Positions 44,341 through 55,640 of a stretch of DNA of 64,000 nt are shown piece after piece; the stretch's first letter is position 1; each line of letters starts with the position of its first letter. Location of the stretch: assembly GCA_035772735.1 (NCBI GenBank), contig JASDFA010000001.1, positions 93,459,501-93,523,500 on the forward strand. The letters are read 5' to 3'. Both the position numbers and the translations under genes were made by a program. The stretch comes from Datura wrightii. Lineage: Eukaryota; Streptophyta; Magnoliopsida; Solanales; Solanaceae. Under the pieces are notes generated by a model. The model was given only the letters and a program-made list of their open reading frames with translations, was not told the origin of the DNA and searched no databases.

Positions 44341-47062
44341 TGTCACACCCTAGGACCAAAGTAGGGCGCAACTGGCACTCGATTCATGGTCGATCGAGAA
44401 GCCGGCTATATAGCATCTATAAATGTAACACTAAGGCAGACCAAGTTACCTGTCACAACCAACCAAGATAAAAACTGGGCCAATAATACCTTGACAATTA
44501 TAAATATGCAACCTGGAAAGCCGACAAGGCTACAATAAAGCTAAGCAAAGCAATGAAAAACCAATACGACTACAAAACCCACACTACTATACAAACTAGT
44601 CCACATCAGCCTCTACAGAGTAAAAAAACTGAAATACACGGGATAGGGCCCCGGCCTACCCATGCTATACACAAAACTGAAAATAGTCCAAACTAGGACA
44701 TGGCTCCTGGAAGAGAGGAGCATACCACTATTCTGCTGAAATCTAGCTTCTGCTACATCCAATGATCTGAGCCTCGGCCTGTACCTGCAGCATGATTGCA
44801 GGAAGGGTCCCAAGATGAAGGGACATTAGTATGAATAAAATATACTGGTATGTAAGGCTGCAAACTGTAAACATGTAAGATAAAAATGATAACTAGGCCA
44901 GAAATAAGGAGTAGTAACAACCCGTAATCCTGAAAATAAAAACCTGACAATAACTCATTATTGAAGTGTAAATGCGACTATCTAATGCACAACAAAGACT
45001 ATAACTGAAATGCCAGAAGACAACCGACCATAATATCTATATACAATTCATCTAACCAATCTACCACACCGAGGTAAAAATAAAAATGCCTCCAACCGGT
45101 GTACTATACCGGGGTAAAATCTGTCCAGCTGGTGTACCACACCGGGGTAAAATAACAAGACCTCCAGCCGGTGTACCACACCGGGGAAAAATCAATAAAT
45201 CTTAGACAAAATCATAAATGGAGCCGATATGTCTTATACTAGACCAGCTCAATACGAACGACAAAGAAATGACGAATACTAAACATGTGGCCTGCATAGG
45301 CCTCCTTCGTAATGAATAACTGGAACTAAGAACATCTAACATGTTAAGCTAAAAAATAGAACTTAAATGCATGTATTATAAACTTGTAATAATGATAAGG
45401 AACTACGAATGGCCAAAGAGTTTCAACAAAATTTATAGATTGTGTTCAAGGGACATTAGAGCTCAGAAACTTGCTAGCTTGTCGTAAGACTTAAGGGAAA
45501 GGGATTATGAAATCTCCCCTTGGCCTGACATATTTCATAACATACACATAAGTTAAAGGACAACCATAACCAGGTAATCCTAATTCGATAAGCTCGTTTA
45601 CCCTCAATAGCTTGCGACGTCTTTACGTGGCTTAAAATTGTTTACATGTCCTCATGTTGGCTATTTCACCAATTTCAGTTAGCAACCAGACCTTTAAACA
45701 CATTTAACATCACATATATATACACATTACATAAATTAAGGACCAGATAACAATGCCCACACTGAGGGGACTCCAACTCAATGTACAACTACGACAACAA
45801 GCAACACAATATCACACTTTAGATGTCTCACTTCGGCTAGGCATAATCTTAACATTTATCCTCAATAAAACATGGAACTTTAAATCTTAAATGAATCTTA
45901 ACATACTTCCTCAAGACTTTTTAATATGTTGCTGTCTCATTCACAACACATGAATCGTGCTTAAAAGAATGACAGAGGAGGCGCCTTACATACCTTTTTC
46001 CGATAAACTTTTCTCTAGCCGATTTTCTATCTTAATGATCAGCCTTCAACCTAATTAATCCAGTGGTTTTATATGGCAAATACAAGCTTAATCTATAGAA
46101 AAAAATACAGCCAAAATAACTAACTAGAGGCAGTCACAATAGCAACAACAACACACGGAAACATGAACAACATTTAGCCATTTTCTCAACTAGTTTTCAC
46201 TAACTTTTGAGGGAGAAACAAGAGGGAAATTTTACCTTAGTCTTTCTGTAATTCTACCCCTCAAAATGAAGTATAATTCCAGCAAAAGAAACAGACAAAA
46301 ATCCTAAGGAAAACGAGCAAAACTCAGCTAACAAACAGTACATCAGCAGCTCACTTAGCTGCCAATTTCCAGATTTTCGCTTTGCAATTTGAGAGGTTTA
46401 AAAGGAGTGAAATCCTTACCGTTTCTCCTGATTTCAAAACCTACTCAAAGATGGATATATAGTTAGTCCAAATAGATTTTTAATCGCAGAAAAACTTCTT
46501 CAAAACCTTGCTAAAACGAGCTCCAAAACAGCCCCTAACATACTTGGCAAGGTAATCTCAACTTGTCTTGTGATTTTCTTGAACTTTGATTGATGTTCCT
46601 CCTTGATTTTCTTTGTCGTAGCTGTTGGAATTGAGAGAAGAATGGAATCCTTAGAAATTTTGTTGATCTATATTTAGCTGAAAATGTTTTCTACAAGTGA
46701 AAAATCACACTTTAAGTAAATAGGGCGGTGGAGGCGCTAGGGCGTCATGCCCGCGTCACTGCTCATGATGCTTCAGTAAAATTCCCATAACTTCTTACTC
46801 CAAACTCCGATTGACAAGCAGTTTGATGTTCTGTAGACTAGACTCAAAGACTTTAATCTGATAGGTCGTGGGGCTTCTAATTCATAATATATTGGGAGAT
46901 ATGATCGTTTAAATTTGACCCTTACTTATTAACTTCATATACTCTTTGATTTTTTGATCGTACACATTTCCCTTGTCATCTACGACCAATATACAACCCG
47001 TACTTTCCTTAACCTAGCATAAAAACATCAAATAATCACCAAAAATTTTCGCGGGTGTTATA
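44341..47062 (-). repeat. 3' LTR of C4 (about 2.7 kb)
   Basis: On the plus strand it runs from TGTCACACCCTAGG to GCGGGTGTTATA. In element orientation it starts TATAACACC, a one-base decay of TGTAACACC. It contains the palindromic tandem repeat at 45054-45190. No coding content is seen. Confidence 0.82.
45054..45190 (-). repeat. Tandem palindromic repeat in C4 LTR
   Basis: Four diverged units of about 35-45 bp are each centred on a GGTGTACCACACCGGGG-type hairpin (best form CCGGTGT-ACC-ACACCGG). They are joined by AAAATAACAAGACCTCCAGC-like spacers. Confidence 0.7.
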
Positions 47063-47085
47063 TTCTCCCCCCCCCCTTAGGAACA
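47063..47085 (-). other. Polypurine tract of C4
   Basis: The minus strand reads CCTAAG followed by a run of eleven G and AGAA, directly next to the LTR. A GGGGACGAATG block precedes it, as in other gypsy elements here. Confidence 0.7.
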
Positions 47086-47170
47086 TTCGTCCCCGAATGG
47101 AAATTAGTTTCACTTAATATGCATCAAAATAGATACTCAGTAACTTAAGTATCAAACACATACCTTAACA

Positions 47171-48460
47171 TCACGTCGACATCGTAAATAGGTGAGGATA
47201 TTTATTATTCACTTCCTCCTCAGCCTCCCAAGTCACTTCCTCGATGTTATTACTTTGCCATAATACTTTAATTGAGGTGTCTTCTTTGGTTTGAAGTTTC
47301 TTGACTTGCCGGTCAAGAATAGCAACTGGAACCTCGGTGTAGGTCATCTCGACATAAATTCAGACATAATCGATAGGCATAACACGGGTTAGGTCTCCTT
47401 ACACTTCCGCAACATTGACACATGAAATATTGGGTGGAATGCTGCTAACTCTGGTGGCAACTCCAACTCATAGGCCACTTTTCCTAACTCACTGATAACT
47501 CTGTAGGGCCCAACATATCTAGGACTCAGCTTGCCTTTTCGGCCAAATCACATAACGCCTTTCATAGGTGACACTTTCAGGAAGACCCGATCATTAACAA
47601 CAAACTCCAGCGCTCGATGGTGTGCATCTGCATAATACTTCTGACTGCTCTAGGCTGTCTGAAGTCAATCTCTAATAAGTTTCACCTTGTCAATTGCTTG
47701 CTTCACTAAGTCTGGCCCCAATAACTCTGCCTTACTGAGTTCAAACCATCCCACTGGTGACCTGCATTTTCTCCCATATAAAGCTTCATATGGAGCCATC
47801 TAAATACTTTCCTGGTAGTTGTTATTATAGGAGAACTCAATCAAGTGTTTGAATGGTGCGTTCAGCCTGTCCGTCTGTCTGAGGATGAAATGTGGTACTG
47901 AGGCTTACCTGAGTGCCCAGGCCTTTCTGGAAAGACTTCCAGAAGTTTGCTGTGAACTGAGCACCTCTGTCAGAAATGATTGACAAGGGGACGGCATGTA
48001 GGCGAATTATCTCTCGTATATAAAGCCTACCATAATCCTCTACAGCATATGTGGTCTTAACTGGTAAGAAGTGAGCTGATTTAGTTAATCTATCAGCTAT
48101 TACCCAGATAGAATCATGCTTCCTGCTTGTTCTAGGAAATCCTGTAATAAAATTCATATTAATCACCTCCCATTTCCAGGTTGGAATTTCTATATCCTGC
48201 ACCAAACCTATAGGCTTCTGGTGCTCAACATTCACCTTTTGGCAATTGGGACACTGAGTCACAAGAACGGGGATGTCCTTTTTCATGCCATTCCACCAAT
48301 ATAGCTGCCTCAGGTCATTAAACATCTTTGTGGCACCTAGTTGTACTGAATATCGAGAATAATGAGCTTCATTAATAATTTCTTCCCATAGTTCACCCAC
48401 ATTAGGTATACATAGATGGCCCTGGTATCTAAGAACGTCATCGGGTCCACAATCAAATAG
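47171..48460 (-). pseudogene. pol: C4 pol: integrase and chromodomain
   Basis: The open piece 47837-48400 holds the zinc-binding region (CPNCQK kept, second His replaced in SVQLGATKM), INMNFITGFP where the first catalytic Asp has become Asn, and IISDRGAQFT with the second Asp. The GQAERTIQTL Glu is kept, then a deletion removes about 30 codons. The tail retains GPYRVISELGKVAYELELP, and a well-preserved chromodomain (VPVAILDRQVKKL ... IKVLWQSNNIEEVTWEAEEE) ends at TGA 47171-47173. Confidence 0.85.
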
Positions 48461-48463
48461 GCT

Positions 48464-48865
48464 CTACTTCTGTTGTGGTATACTGTCTCTCAGTAAGACT
48501 AAGTCTACATCATCATATTGTCGTTGCTTAACTTCCACTACCAAGGACGATTCTGCTGAGTTTTTGACAATAACACCCCCATCTTCGGCATCCAGTAACT
48601 TAATTTGTAAGTCAGCCAACTGCCGTAGAGCCTTCATTATTTCAATCCTGTCAACCTTAATATGACTCAAGCTACACATAGACTTGTGACTTAGCGCATC
48701 AGCTACAACATTTGCTTTGCCTGGATGATACAGAATGCTAACATCATAATCTTTCAGCAATTTTAACCACCTTCTCTGGCGTAAATTCAACTCCTTCTGC
48801 TAAAACAAATACTGGAGGCTCTTATGATCTGTGAAGATATCAACATGTACCCCGTATAAGTAGTG
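48464..48865 (-). pseudogene. pol: C4 pol: RNase H C-terminal part
   Basis: Pieces HYLYGVHVDIFTDHKSLQYLF and LNLRQRRWLKLLKDYDVSIL, followed by YHPGKANVVADALSHKS. The catalytic Asp residues of FTDHKS and VADALS are present. Its 5' side joins directly to protease sequence near 48860-48866, so RT and the first half of RNase H are missing. Confidence 0.85.
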
Positions 48866-49200
48866 GCACCAAATCCATACCCAAAATGACATCAAAATCA
48901 ACCATTTCAAGCTCAACTTGATTAGCTAAGGTTGATCTATCACATACCAATACTATGCAGTTTCAGTAAACTCGTCTAGCTAACACAGATTCGCCAATTG
49001 GCGTAGAAACAACTAATGGTATAGATAATAACTCAAGGACTGTCTCAAACTTACTCGCAACCAATGGTGTGACATAAGAGAGTGTAGAACCAGGATCAAG
49101 TAATACATATACTGCACGAGAATAAATAATCAAAGTACCTGGAACAACATCAGGTGAGGCCTCCTGGTCCTGTCGACCGCCAAAAGACTAGAAGACTCTC
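48866..49200 (-). pseudogene. C4 protease
   Basis: The minus strand reads VLLDPGSTLSYVTPLVA, an intact retropepsin active site. RRVYxNCIV and a VDFDVILGMD end motif follow, with one stop. The protein is then truncated by the deletion junction to RNase H. An intact active site next to a deleted RT suggests the deletion is the main lesion. Confidence 0.8.
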
Positions 49201-49751
49201 TCCCTCTGCCTCTACCATGGCCTGTTGCTTGCTGAGGATCAGGCCTGCGAGGTTAAACGAAGGATGAAAAAGCAACCTCTGATCACGCCTGATCCGCCTT
49301 GACCCTATCGAAAGAATCCCTCATAAAGTGCCTTGGCTACCCACAATGATAACATACATTTTTCCCCTGACGACATTGACCTGAATGAGATTTCCCACAG
49401 TGCGGACAAGGCGGCAATAGTTGTCTGGCCTCTATGTCTCTCCATGGCCTCCAATCGTCGCTCTTGACCTATAGCTATACGAGCCATCAGCTGAACAGCT
49501 CCCTCAAGACCCTGTCCTTCAAGAACAATTGGAGGTACCACAGGCGTGGGAGGTTCTGCCACTCTACTACCCTCAAGTACTGCTAATGCAGGAGGAGCTG
49601 GAGGTCTATCTGCCATTGCTCTGGCCGGTGCGGTAGGAACAGTAATACTTGGGGAAGGAGATGCACTATGAGCCTCTGACCTGTCTCACCGATCCACTGG
49701 AGGGAGACTAGTTCCCTCCCTAGTGGCTGTGCCAATCAACCTTGTAGTCAT
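49201..49751 (-). pseudogene. gag: C4 gag with capsid core deleted
   Basis: The minus-strand ATG at 49751 gives MTTRLIGTATREGTSLPPVDR and then a stop. Later pieces include MADRPPAPPALAVLEG and LMARIAIGQERRLEAMERHRG. The next recognisable part is the nucleocapsid, CPHCGKSHSGQC and CYHCG. The VREFLKM-type capsid core that should lie between is absent, so gag has an internal deletion near 49400-49430. Confidence 0.75.
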
Positions 49752-49915
49752 CTTCCTTGTCACAAGCATACTCTAAAACAATAACACGATTTAGATATCA
49801 CAGTACTTATGAGCTCGACCTATTGCACGAACTATTAGTAAAAGAAGTGAAACAATTCCTAAATGTCCTGTGGCCTCCTGGTTATAAGTATGGTGCACAA
49901 CATACCCATAAGCAA
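49752..49915 (-). other. 5' leader of C4, cut by A5
   Basis: Non-coding leader between PBS and gag. From memory it resembles leaders of Solanaceae gypsy elements. It is interrupted at 49916; the PBS and 5' LTR are not found on the other side of A5. Confidence 0.55.
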
Positions 49916-51329
49916 TGTTCAGTCTGTTTGGTATAACTACACGCAAGTGCACGTGGTCGAACAAGTAGTAAAGTGGCTCAAGTAAGCCAAGTATATCGAT
50001 CCCACAGGGACTGGATTAAGGTATTAATCTAATCAAGTGTCAATGAACGTAAACTCTAAAATACAGACAACAGTGTGAAGAAGATTTTGATATTTTGTTT
50101 CCTAATTTTATACTAAGTCTAAAACGAATATACAATTTGAGTCTGAACTATAAGTATGAGCATGCCGAGGCTAAACAGAACATGTATAGAAATAAATTAT
50201 CGATACAATTTGATTAATCTTTCCTCCGGTTGCTAGTCAAGAATTATTGCCTATGGATTAAAACTCTCGTATTTAACCCAACTTAAGAATCATGAACCTT
50301 CCACCTACATCTCTGTGATAAAAAGAAATTCATGTTCTAGCCATACAAAACCGATTCCTTAATTGACTAATACGACTTTCAGGTATATCTCTATCCTGAA
50401 GGTAAATCAATTCTCAATTTTCCCAAACTAAGAAAAGATCATATCCTATCAATTCACAACTTTCCAATTTCTTACTCTCTCGAGTGAAACCGGACTTTTT
50501 AGATATACATTAATGTTGGCCACACATTAATGCAGTAAGAACAAGAATCAATAGAACAACCATGGAAGAAAATATGAAAACCAATTTATCAATAATCACA
50601 TTTCAATACAATTGTTCTTAACCTCAGCAAGAAGGGAATTTAGCCACTCATTTGTGGATTAAACATTGTTAAATGAGTGGTAATCATACAAGCAACTGAA
50701 ATAAAGAAGAAGGAGATAGAGAAAAACCCTGAGATTTTCGTCCCCTCAACTGCCTGTAACCCACGATCTTGCTCCACCCAGTCAGAATTATTAAAAATGA
50801 ACCTAAGCGTTCTATTTATACTAGTGGGAATTTTTCCCGGAATAACAAGCAATGTGTCACGGAGTGCATCGCGGAGCACTGCCTCCGTGACACGCCACCA
50901 ACGCGGACCCTCACTGGAATCCGGTCGTTCAGGTATTAAGGCCCAACGTGGCACGGCGTGCAACACGGGGCTAGGCCAACATACCACCGCCCCAACGCGC
51001 ACCTTCACTGGAATTGAGCATAATTTTAGCATCCAGGCAGAATGCATCCGCGATGGCACCGTGACACGGCTCCATCGCGGAGCCCCTTTAATTCGTGCTT
51101 TCCTTGTGCATTTTCCCTTGCTAGCTTCCGAGTCCAATCCCGGTCTTTCCCAACATGCATCTTAGCTCCATAACTTTATATTTTTCCTGCAAAACAACGC
51201 TAATCGTGTTGGTTACTATAAATTCACATTTTATTACAATTCACATGAGAATGTACAAACATCGATAGATAAACAAGGCAAAATGACACATTTGAGTATC
51301 ACTTGGGCATATAAATTTGCCCAAGATCA
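49916..51329 (-). repeat. 3' LTR of A5 (1414 bp)
   Basis: In element orientation it starts TGATCTTGGGCA and ends CCAAACAGACTGAACA. It has the terminal hairpin (51302-51325, 8-nt loop), the 37-bp dyad (51046-51082), the 42-bp dyad (50853-50894), TATAAATA (50813-50820) and the 35-bp dyad (50645-50679). Overlapping ORFs on both strands (50640-51137 and 50677-51165) reflect these GC-rich dyads and are not treated as genes. Confidence 0.9.
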
Positions 51330-53093
51330 CTTACCCCACACTTAAATCCTTGTTCGTCCCCGAACAATAATCTTACACCTCATGCAATTGACACCCCATC
51401 CTGGCTACTTTGGCTCAACAATTCAAGCTACAGTTATACCGATTATTTAATATAGCAAATCATCAAGAAAACATGCATAGTCTTATCAATACGATGACCT
51501 CCAACACATTAAGACCTCCTAGACTCAAGAATCGACTCTCGATATCGGACAACTCATGCAAATCAACTGATATCCGACACGAAATTCAATCTCTCGTCGA
51601 GCATGTGCCCTCACCACACAAGAGAATTTTCCCCTTTTTAATCACATGAACTCAAAACATTACATGCAGGGGCATATAAACAAGATTTCGCTCTCTCTCC
51701 CAAAAGAATTCACATGCATCATGTCATGAACCATGGGCTTGCCTTTAGTGTATTACTCCACTAATATAAGGACACATGATGTAAGATCACGTAGGACTTA
51801 ACGGGTTGTATTGTAAGCTACAAAACTAGCAAATACTGGGCTAACCAATAATAACAACTAGCCTCCTTAAGCGCTTCTTCAATACATCCCATCAACCTTA
51901 TGGCATTGTTTTTTCCTTCATCCTCCCATTCTTGAAGTTTGTCTTTATTTTTGACCCCATATCTTTAAGCACACTTGACTTAATAACAAAGATTATTTAT
52001 ACATCTTCCTTATATTTAATTTATAAAGAGTGCACCTTCGACTTTTTCTTTCCTTTCATCACTCTGATTTTTCTTTTCTTTTCACCATTCTCAGTCCTTG
52101 ACACTGTGGGAAAATTATTTTTTTCTTGAGAGCTTAAGAGGTTTGGATCAAATTCACGTAAAATGAAAAGAAGGGGTTAAGCTTGGTTTACACCTTTTTG
52201 ACAAAAGAAAGAAATAGGATAAAGGCTCAATGGGCTAACTAGGATGTACATTCAAGGTGGGTATGAAAAAAAAACTTTTGGTTAAATCAAAGGAATGCCT
52301 ACATCCTTTCCTACAATACACATCCTTCATTTTGTTTTGTAAACACACCAGGCAAGTTCTAGACACTTCACAACAGCAAGGAAGAAACGAAACCTCACCA
52401 TACAGTCATTGTACATGCTCAACTCAAGACATATTCTCGGACTCTTCAATCAGCTAATTACAAGAATTCAAACATTAAGCCTCAATCACACTGAGTCGAA
52501 CTCTATGGCTTAGGTATCTCAACATATTTACAAAGTTTCATGCTTTCATACGAATCACCTTTGCATTTTAAATATCATGTACAACACACAACAAGAATGT
52601 CGCAACCATATAGTAACAAAACGTTTGGGATACAGACAAACAAAAGAAAAAAATTAAAAAGAACTACTCCTATCGACTACATTTCCCTTAAGACGGTCGT
52701 CATCCATCCATCATAGGGAATGGTCACTAACTACGACTTCAGTTCAATGGGACTATTCTCGGTAAAAGAACAGAAAACAAACGCCGAGAAACCCAATCAT
52801 AAAAATAATTCACGAAAAATTTTAAAAATATCGACAATTTCGATAAAACAAAGATATTTACAAAACCAGCTAACAACATTCAACAGCACACAACAGCTTC
52901 ACATTAATTACAATATAGACATACACACAAAAATATCACAAGGTAACAAGTTTTTCCAAGCACAACAACATAACAGAGACATTAATAACAGCAGCCAACA
53001 CCTAACTACTCCCACCCCACACTTAAATCGAACACTGTCCCAAGTGTTCACAAAATTCATCATAGTACGAAAGTAGGTGGTGAAACTCCCTGA
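51330..53093 (-). other. 3' non-coding region of A5
   Basis: It holds PPT TTTAAGTGTGGGGT (51333-51346) and hairpin TTGTTC/GAACAA (51350-51367). It is similar to A1 1-1194 in inverted order. The shared GATGACGACCGTCTT block is at about 52690-52712. A second exact PPT copy is at 53014-53027, close to the ORF2 stop. No coding signal. Confidence 0.78.
53014..53027 (-). other. Internal copy of the polypurine tract in A5
   Basis: The minus strand reads TTTAAGTGTGGGGT, identical to the terminal PPT at 51333-51346. A third shorter copy (TAAGTGTGGGGT) lies in the predicted intron at 54394-54405. Confidence 0.6.
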
Positions 53094-54318
53094 TCAATCA
53101 AAGTATTCCACTTCTTCGTCAGGTGCCTCTGCCTCGTCTCCCATGTCTGAATCGCCCCCATCGTCATCATCTGACTCCACATCGGAGTCATCACGACGTG
53201 TCTCCTCATCTGTGGGGATATAATCATTAGTGGGCTCCACAAAAGCTGGCCCCACTCGGCATAGAGCCATGTCATTTTCGCCAAAAGGGTAGTCTAGCTC
53301 GAGCTGCCACAGTTCATCTTCTGTCGTCGGCCTCCCGCCTATGCGCAGCTGGAGCATCTACATCCCGAACATATGAGCCATGTACTGATCATTCCGAGCT
53401 TGTCGCTCGGCTAGTGTAAGAACTGGCCCATGAGTGGTGTCGGGTGCCTTAGTTTTGGTGACATCTAAGGCCCGCCTCTCCATCTGCTGGATGTAGTCAA
53501 GGGCCTCCTCCTCAACATCTAGGCCCCTCAGGAACGTGGTCAGTAAGCCACCAAACCCGTACCTGTGCCCTTGATGCAAACGGGCTCTCTTCATGGTGGA
53601 GATAATCACCGGCCCAACATTGATCTCCAGCCCTTTCATCAGGGTGTATACCAAGCACACATGATCCCGGGTGACATCTGTCATATGCACCCCTGGGATC
53701 AGGCGGGAACAAACAATCTTAAGGCATATCCTGGCTTCCCTGTTCATCTGTGAGTTGGGCAATGTCTGATGGTAGCCCCTCTCCTTATGCCTCCTCCACC
53801 GTGCTGTAGATCGAGCTCCACACAAAGTGCGTCTGATGTCCGCGTACGGTGGAGTGATATTCAGCTGCCGAAGCACATGGGCATCTGTGTCCCGCACCCC
53901 CAAGATGGCATTAAGGTGATGGGGCTCAAAAATGACTATCTGCCCCCTTATCTTTATGGTGTGACTTCTGAGTGTCGGGTTCCAGTTGGCGTAGAATTCC
54001 TGAATTAGGTGCAGATTGCACTCTTTGGGCTCGTCAAAGATAAAATTCAGCCCATCTGCCCCAATCCTGTGGACAATCCTGGGGAATTCCTGTGCCAATG
54101 GTTCCCTAGCAATGTGTTCCTCGGGGAAGTATTTGCATTCCTTATGCTTTGCATAACATTTCTTCCCCTCCTCTATCACCCATCGGGTTCCGTATTGACG
54201 GCGTTGGCCGCGCGGAACCGCTGGTGCTGCTGGGACTGTTGTTCCCAGTTTAATTCTTTTCCTTCCGGCGCCTGATGTTGATGCGCCCTTTCCTTTATCT
54301 TGCCTTCTTGCCTTGTTT
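53094..54318 (-). pseudogene. A5 ORF2 (plant transposon protein), nearly intact
   Basis: After the acceptor at 54319 the frame reads ARRQDKGKGASTSGAGRKR. The codon at the expected start is AAG, so an ATG may have been lost by one base. A long open stretch (to 53358) contains NLHLIQEFYANWNP, IKIRGQIVIFEPHHLNAIL and RRTLCGARSTARWRR, then a single TAG in GM-MLQLRIGGRP. The remainder to 53094 ends in a long Asp/Glu tail with EEVEYFD last. It is homologous to A4 ORF2 and distantly to A2 ORF2. The family is widespread in plant repeats; its function is not known to me. Conservation while the 5' half of the element is gone is notable. Confidence 0.72.
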
Positions 54319-54996
54319 CTGTCAAACCAAACAGACAGTCCAATGTTATTCCAATTAAAATTGGCTTCGACTAAGGTTGGGTTAAGCTAGGCCACCCCAC
54401 ACTTAGTCTTTAGCCACAATGACAACATTACGGCAAGATTATACTTATTTCCAATTTACAAAAAAAAAACAAAACAAAACATAACAAATATGCCTCGTGC
54501 ATTCAGAGAATTCGACGGTATAAATTCTTTTGTACTACTCAGAATTCGTACAACTAACCACAACATTACCATCGCTCACATTTCATCACATAGCACTTAG
54601 CAAACATTTCTATCAACAAAACCGATACAATTCCCCCAATTTCTATGCAATTTCAACAATTTCATTAACCCGACAATCCGTCGTGCCTTAATCATCTTAA
54701 CGTTAAGCACAACATAATGTTCCTCACCCAACATGCACAAACCAAGAAGAATTTCACATTTCAACTCAATTTTAACTTCTTCATATTTGAATTCTAACCC
54801 TAGCTACAATTTCGCAAGAATTTCAATCAAACATGTATTTATTGAGTTCATACCATCACAACGATACTATGAACATCAATCAACAATAATGTACATGAAT
54901 TCATGCTCAATTTACACTTGGGGTAAGTTTTCCTCACTTTCTATGCTCAAAATCGGAAAAATAAGGCAAGAAATGAGATAAAGTTAACAAACATAC
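54319..54996 (-). other. Predicted intron in the A5 ORF2 leader (678 nt)
   Basis: Minus-strand donor GAAG|GTATGT (GT at 54996-54995) and acceptor GGTTTGACAG (AG at 54320-54319). It is AT-rich. Size and acceptor position parallel the A4 intron. Confidence 0.5.
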
Positions 54997-55345
54997 CTTC
55001 AATTCGATGATATCGAAGAAAAGTTGACAAATTTTAGCTCCTAGTCCGTGTCACGTTAGGGAAGGGGGGTTTTGGGTTGTTTGTCACGGAGAAGAGTGAA
55101 AAAAATGGGAAAAATGGGTGTTTTCGGGGTTTAAAAGGAGGTTTTTCGTGTGGGTCACCCGGCGACCCGGTGTGACCCGTCGCGAAATTGCCTTCAACGT
55201 GTCACGGAGGGTAACGTGGACCATGCCCTTCGTGACACGGAGCCATCGTGCCAGTACTCTGGAATTTTTCAAAAATTACAGATTACACTTCAACGTGTCC
55301 CGGAGGGTAACACGGAGCATGCCCTCCGTGACACGGAGCCATCGC
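54997..55345 (-). promoter_or_regulatory. Proposed internal promoter of A5 ORF2
   Basis: Two 42-bp dyads at 55294-55335 and 55198-55239 (arms based on CGTGTCACGGAG / CTCCGTGACACG) match those of the LTR promoter. About 60 bp downstream is TTTTAAA (55136-55130), then a leader of about 130 nt ending at the splice donor. Because the same dyads precede TATA in the LTR, this looks like a second promoter for ORF2. Confidence 0.52.
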
Positions 55346-55640
55346 GTAGGCTCACTGTTTTGCCACTTTTTATTATTTTTCTTACCTCAATTTTTTCCTT
55401 TGCGATCTTTGCATATTTATCCTCCGTTCAACCTGAAATTCATCTCACAACAAGAAATTGGTTAGAATTTATAGGTTTCACATAAAATACACATTTTGTT
55501 TTTATTTTTATTTTTCTCATTTTTTTTCTTTTCTTTATTCTACGAAATCTATTAAAATATTACAAAAATTTTCACGGGTTGCCTCCCGTGCAACGCCTGG
55601 TTTACCATCGCAGCTCGACGTCATTCAGCTTAATCATCCT
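55346..55640 (-). other. Region between A5 integrase and ORF2 promoter
   Basis: It holds the 18-bp hairpin CACGGG-AGGCAA-CCCGTG (55573-55590, minus), 51 bp after the integrase stop, and an AT-rich stretch. No coding signal. Confidence 0.65.

Larger units (their letters stand above)
44341..49915 (-). mobile_element. C4: internally deleted chromovirus
   Basis: 3' LTR 44341-47062 (plus-strand order), then integrase/chromodomain, RNase H, protease, gag and 5' leader on the minus strand. RT and the gag capsid core are missing through two separate internal deletions. At 49916 the 5' leader is interrupted by A5. It is inserted in the gag of C3. Confidence 0.85.

Noticed and set aside
49911..49915. 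AGCAA as target duplication for A5, and GACCA (59221-59225) for A6
   Set aside because: Only one side is available: A5 is 5'-truncated and A6 runs off the window, so no second copy can be compared.
50640..51165. Overlapping ORFs of 162-165 codons on both strands in the A5 LTR
   Set aside because: They mirror each other on GC-rich inverted repeats that lack stops by composition. No homology signal; inside an LTR.
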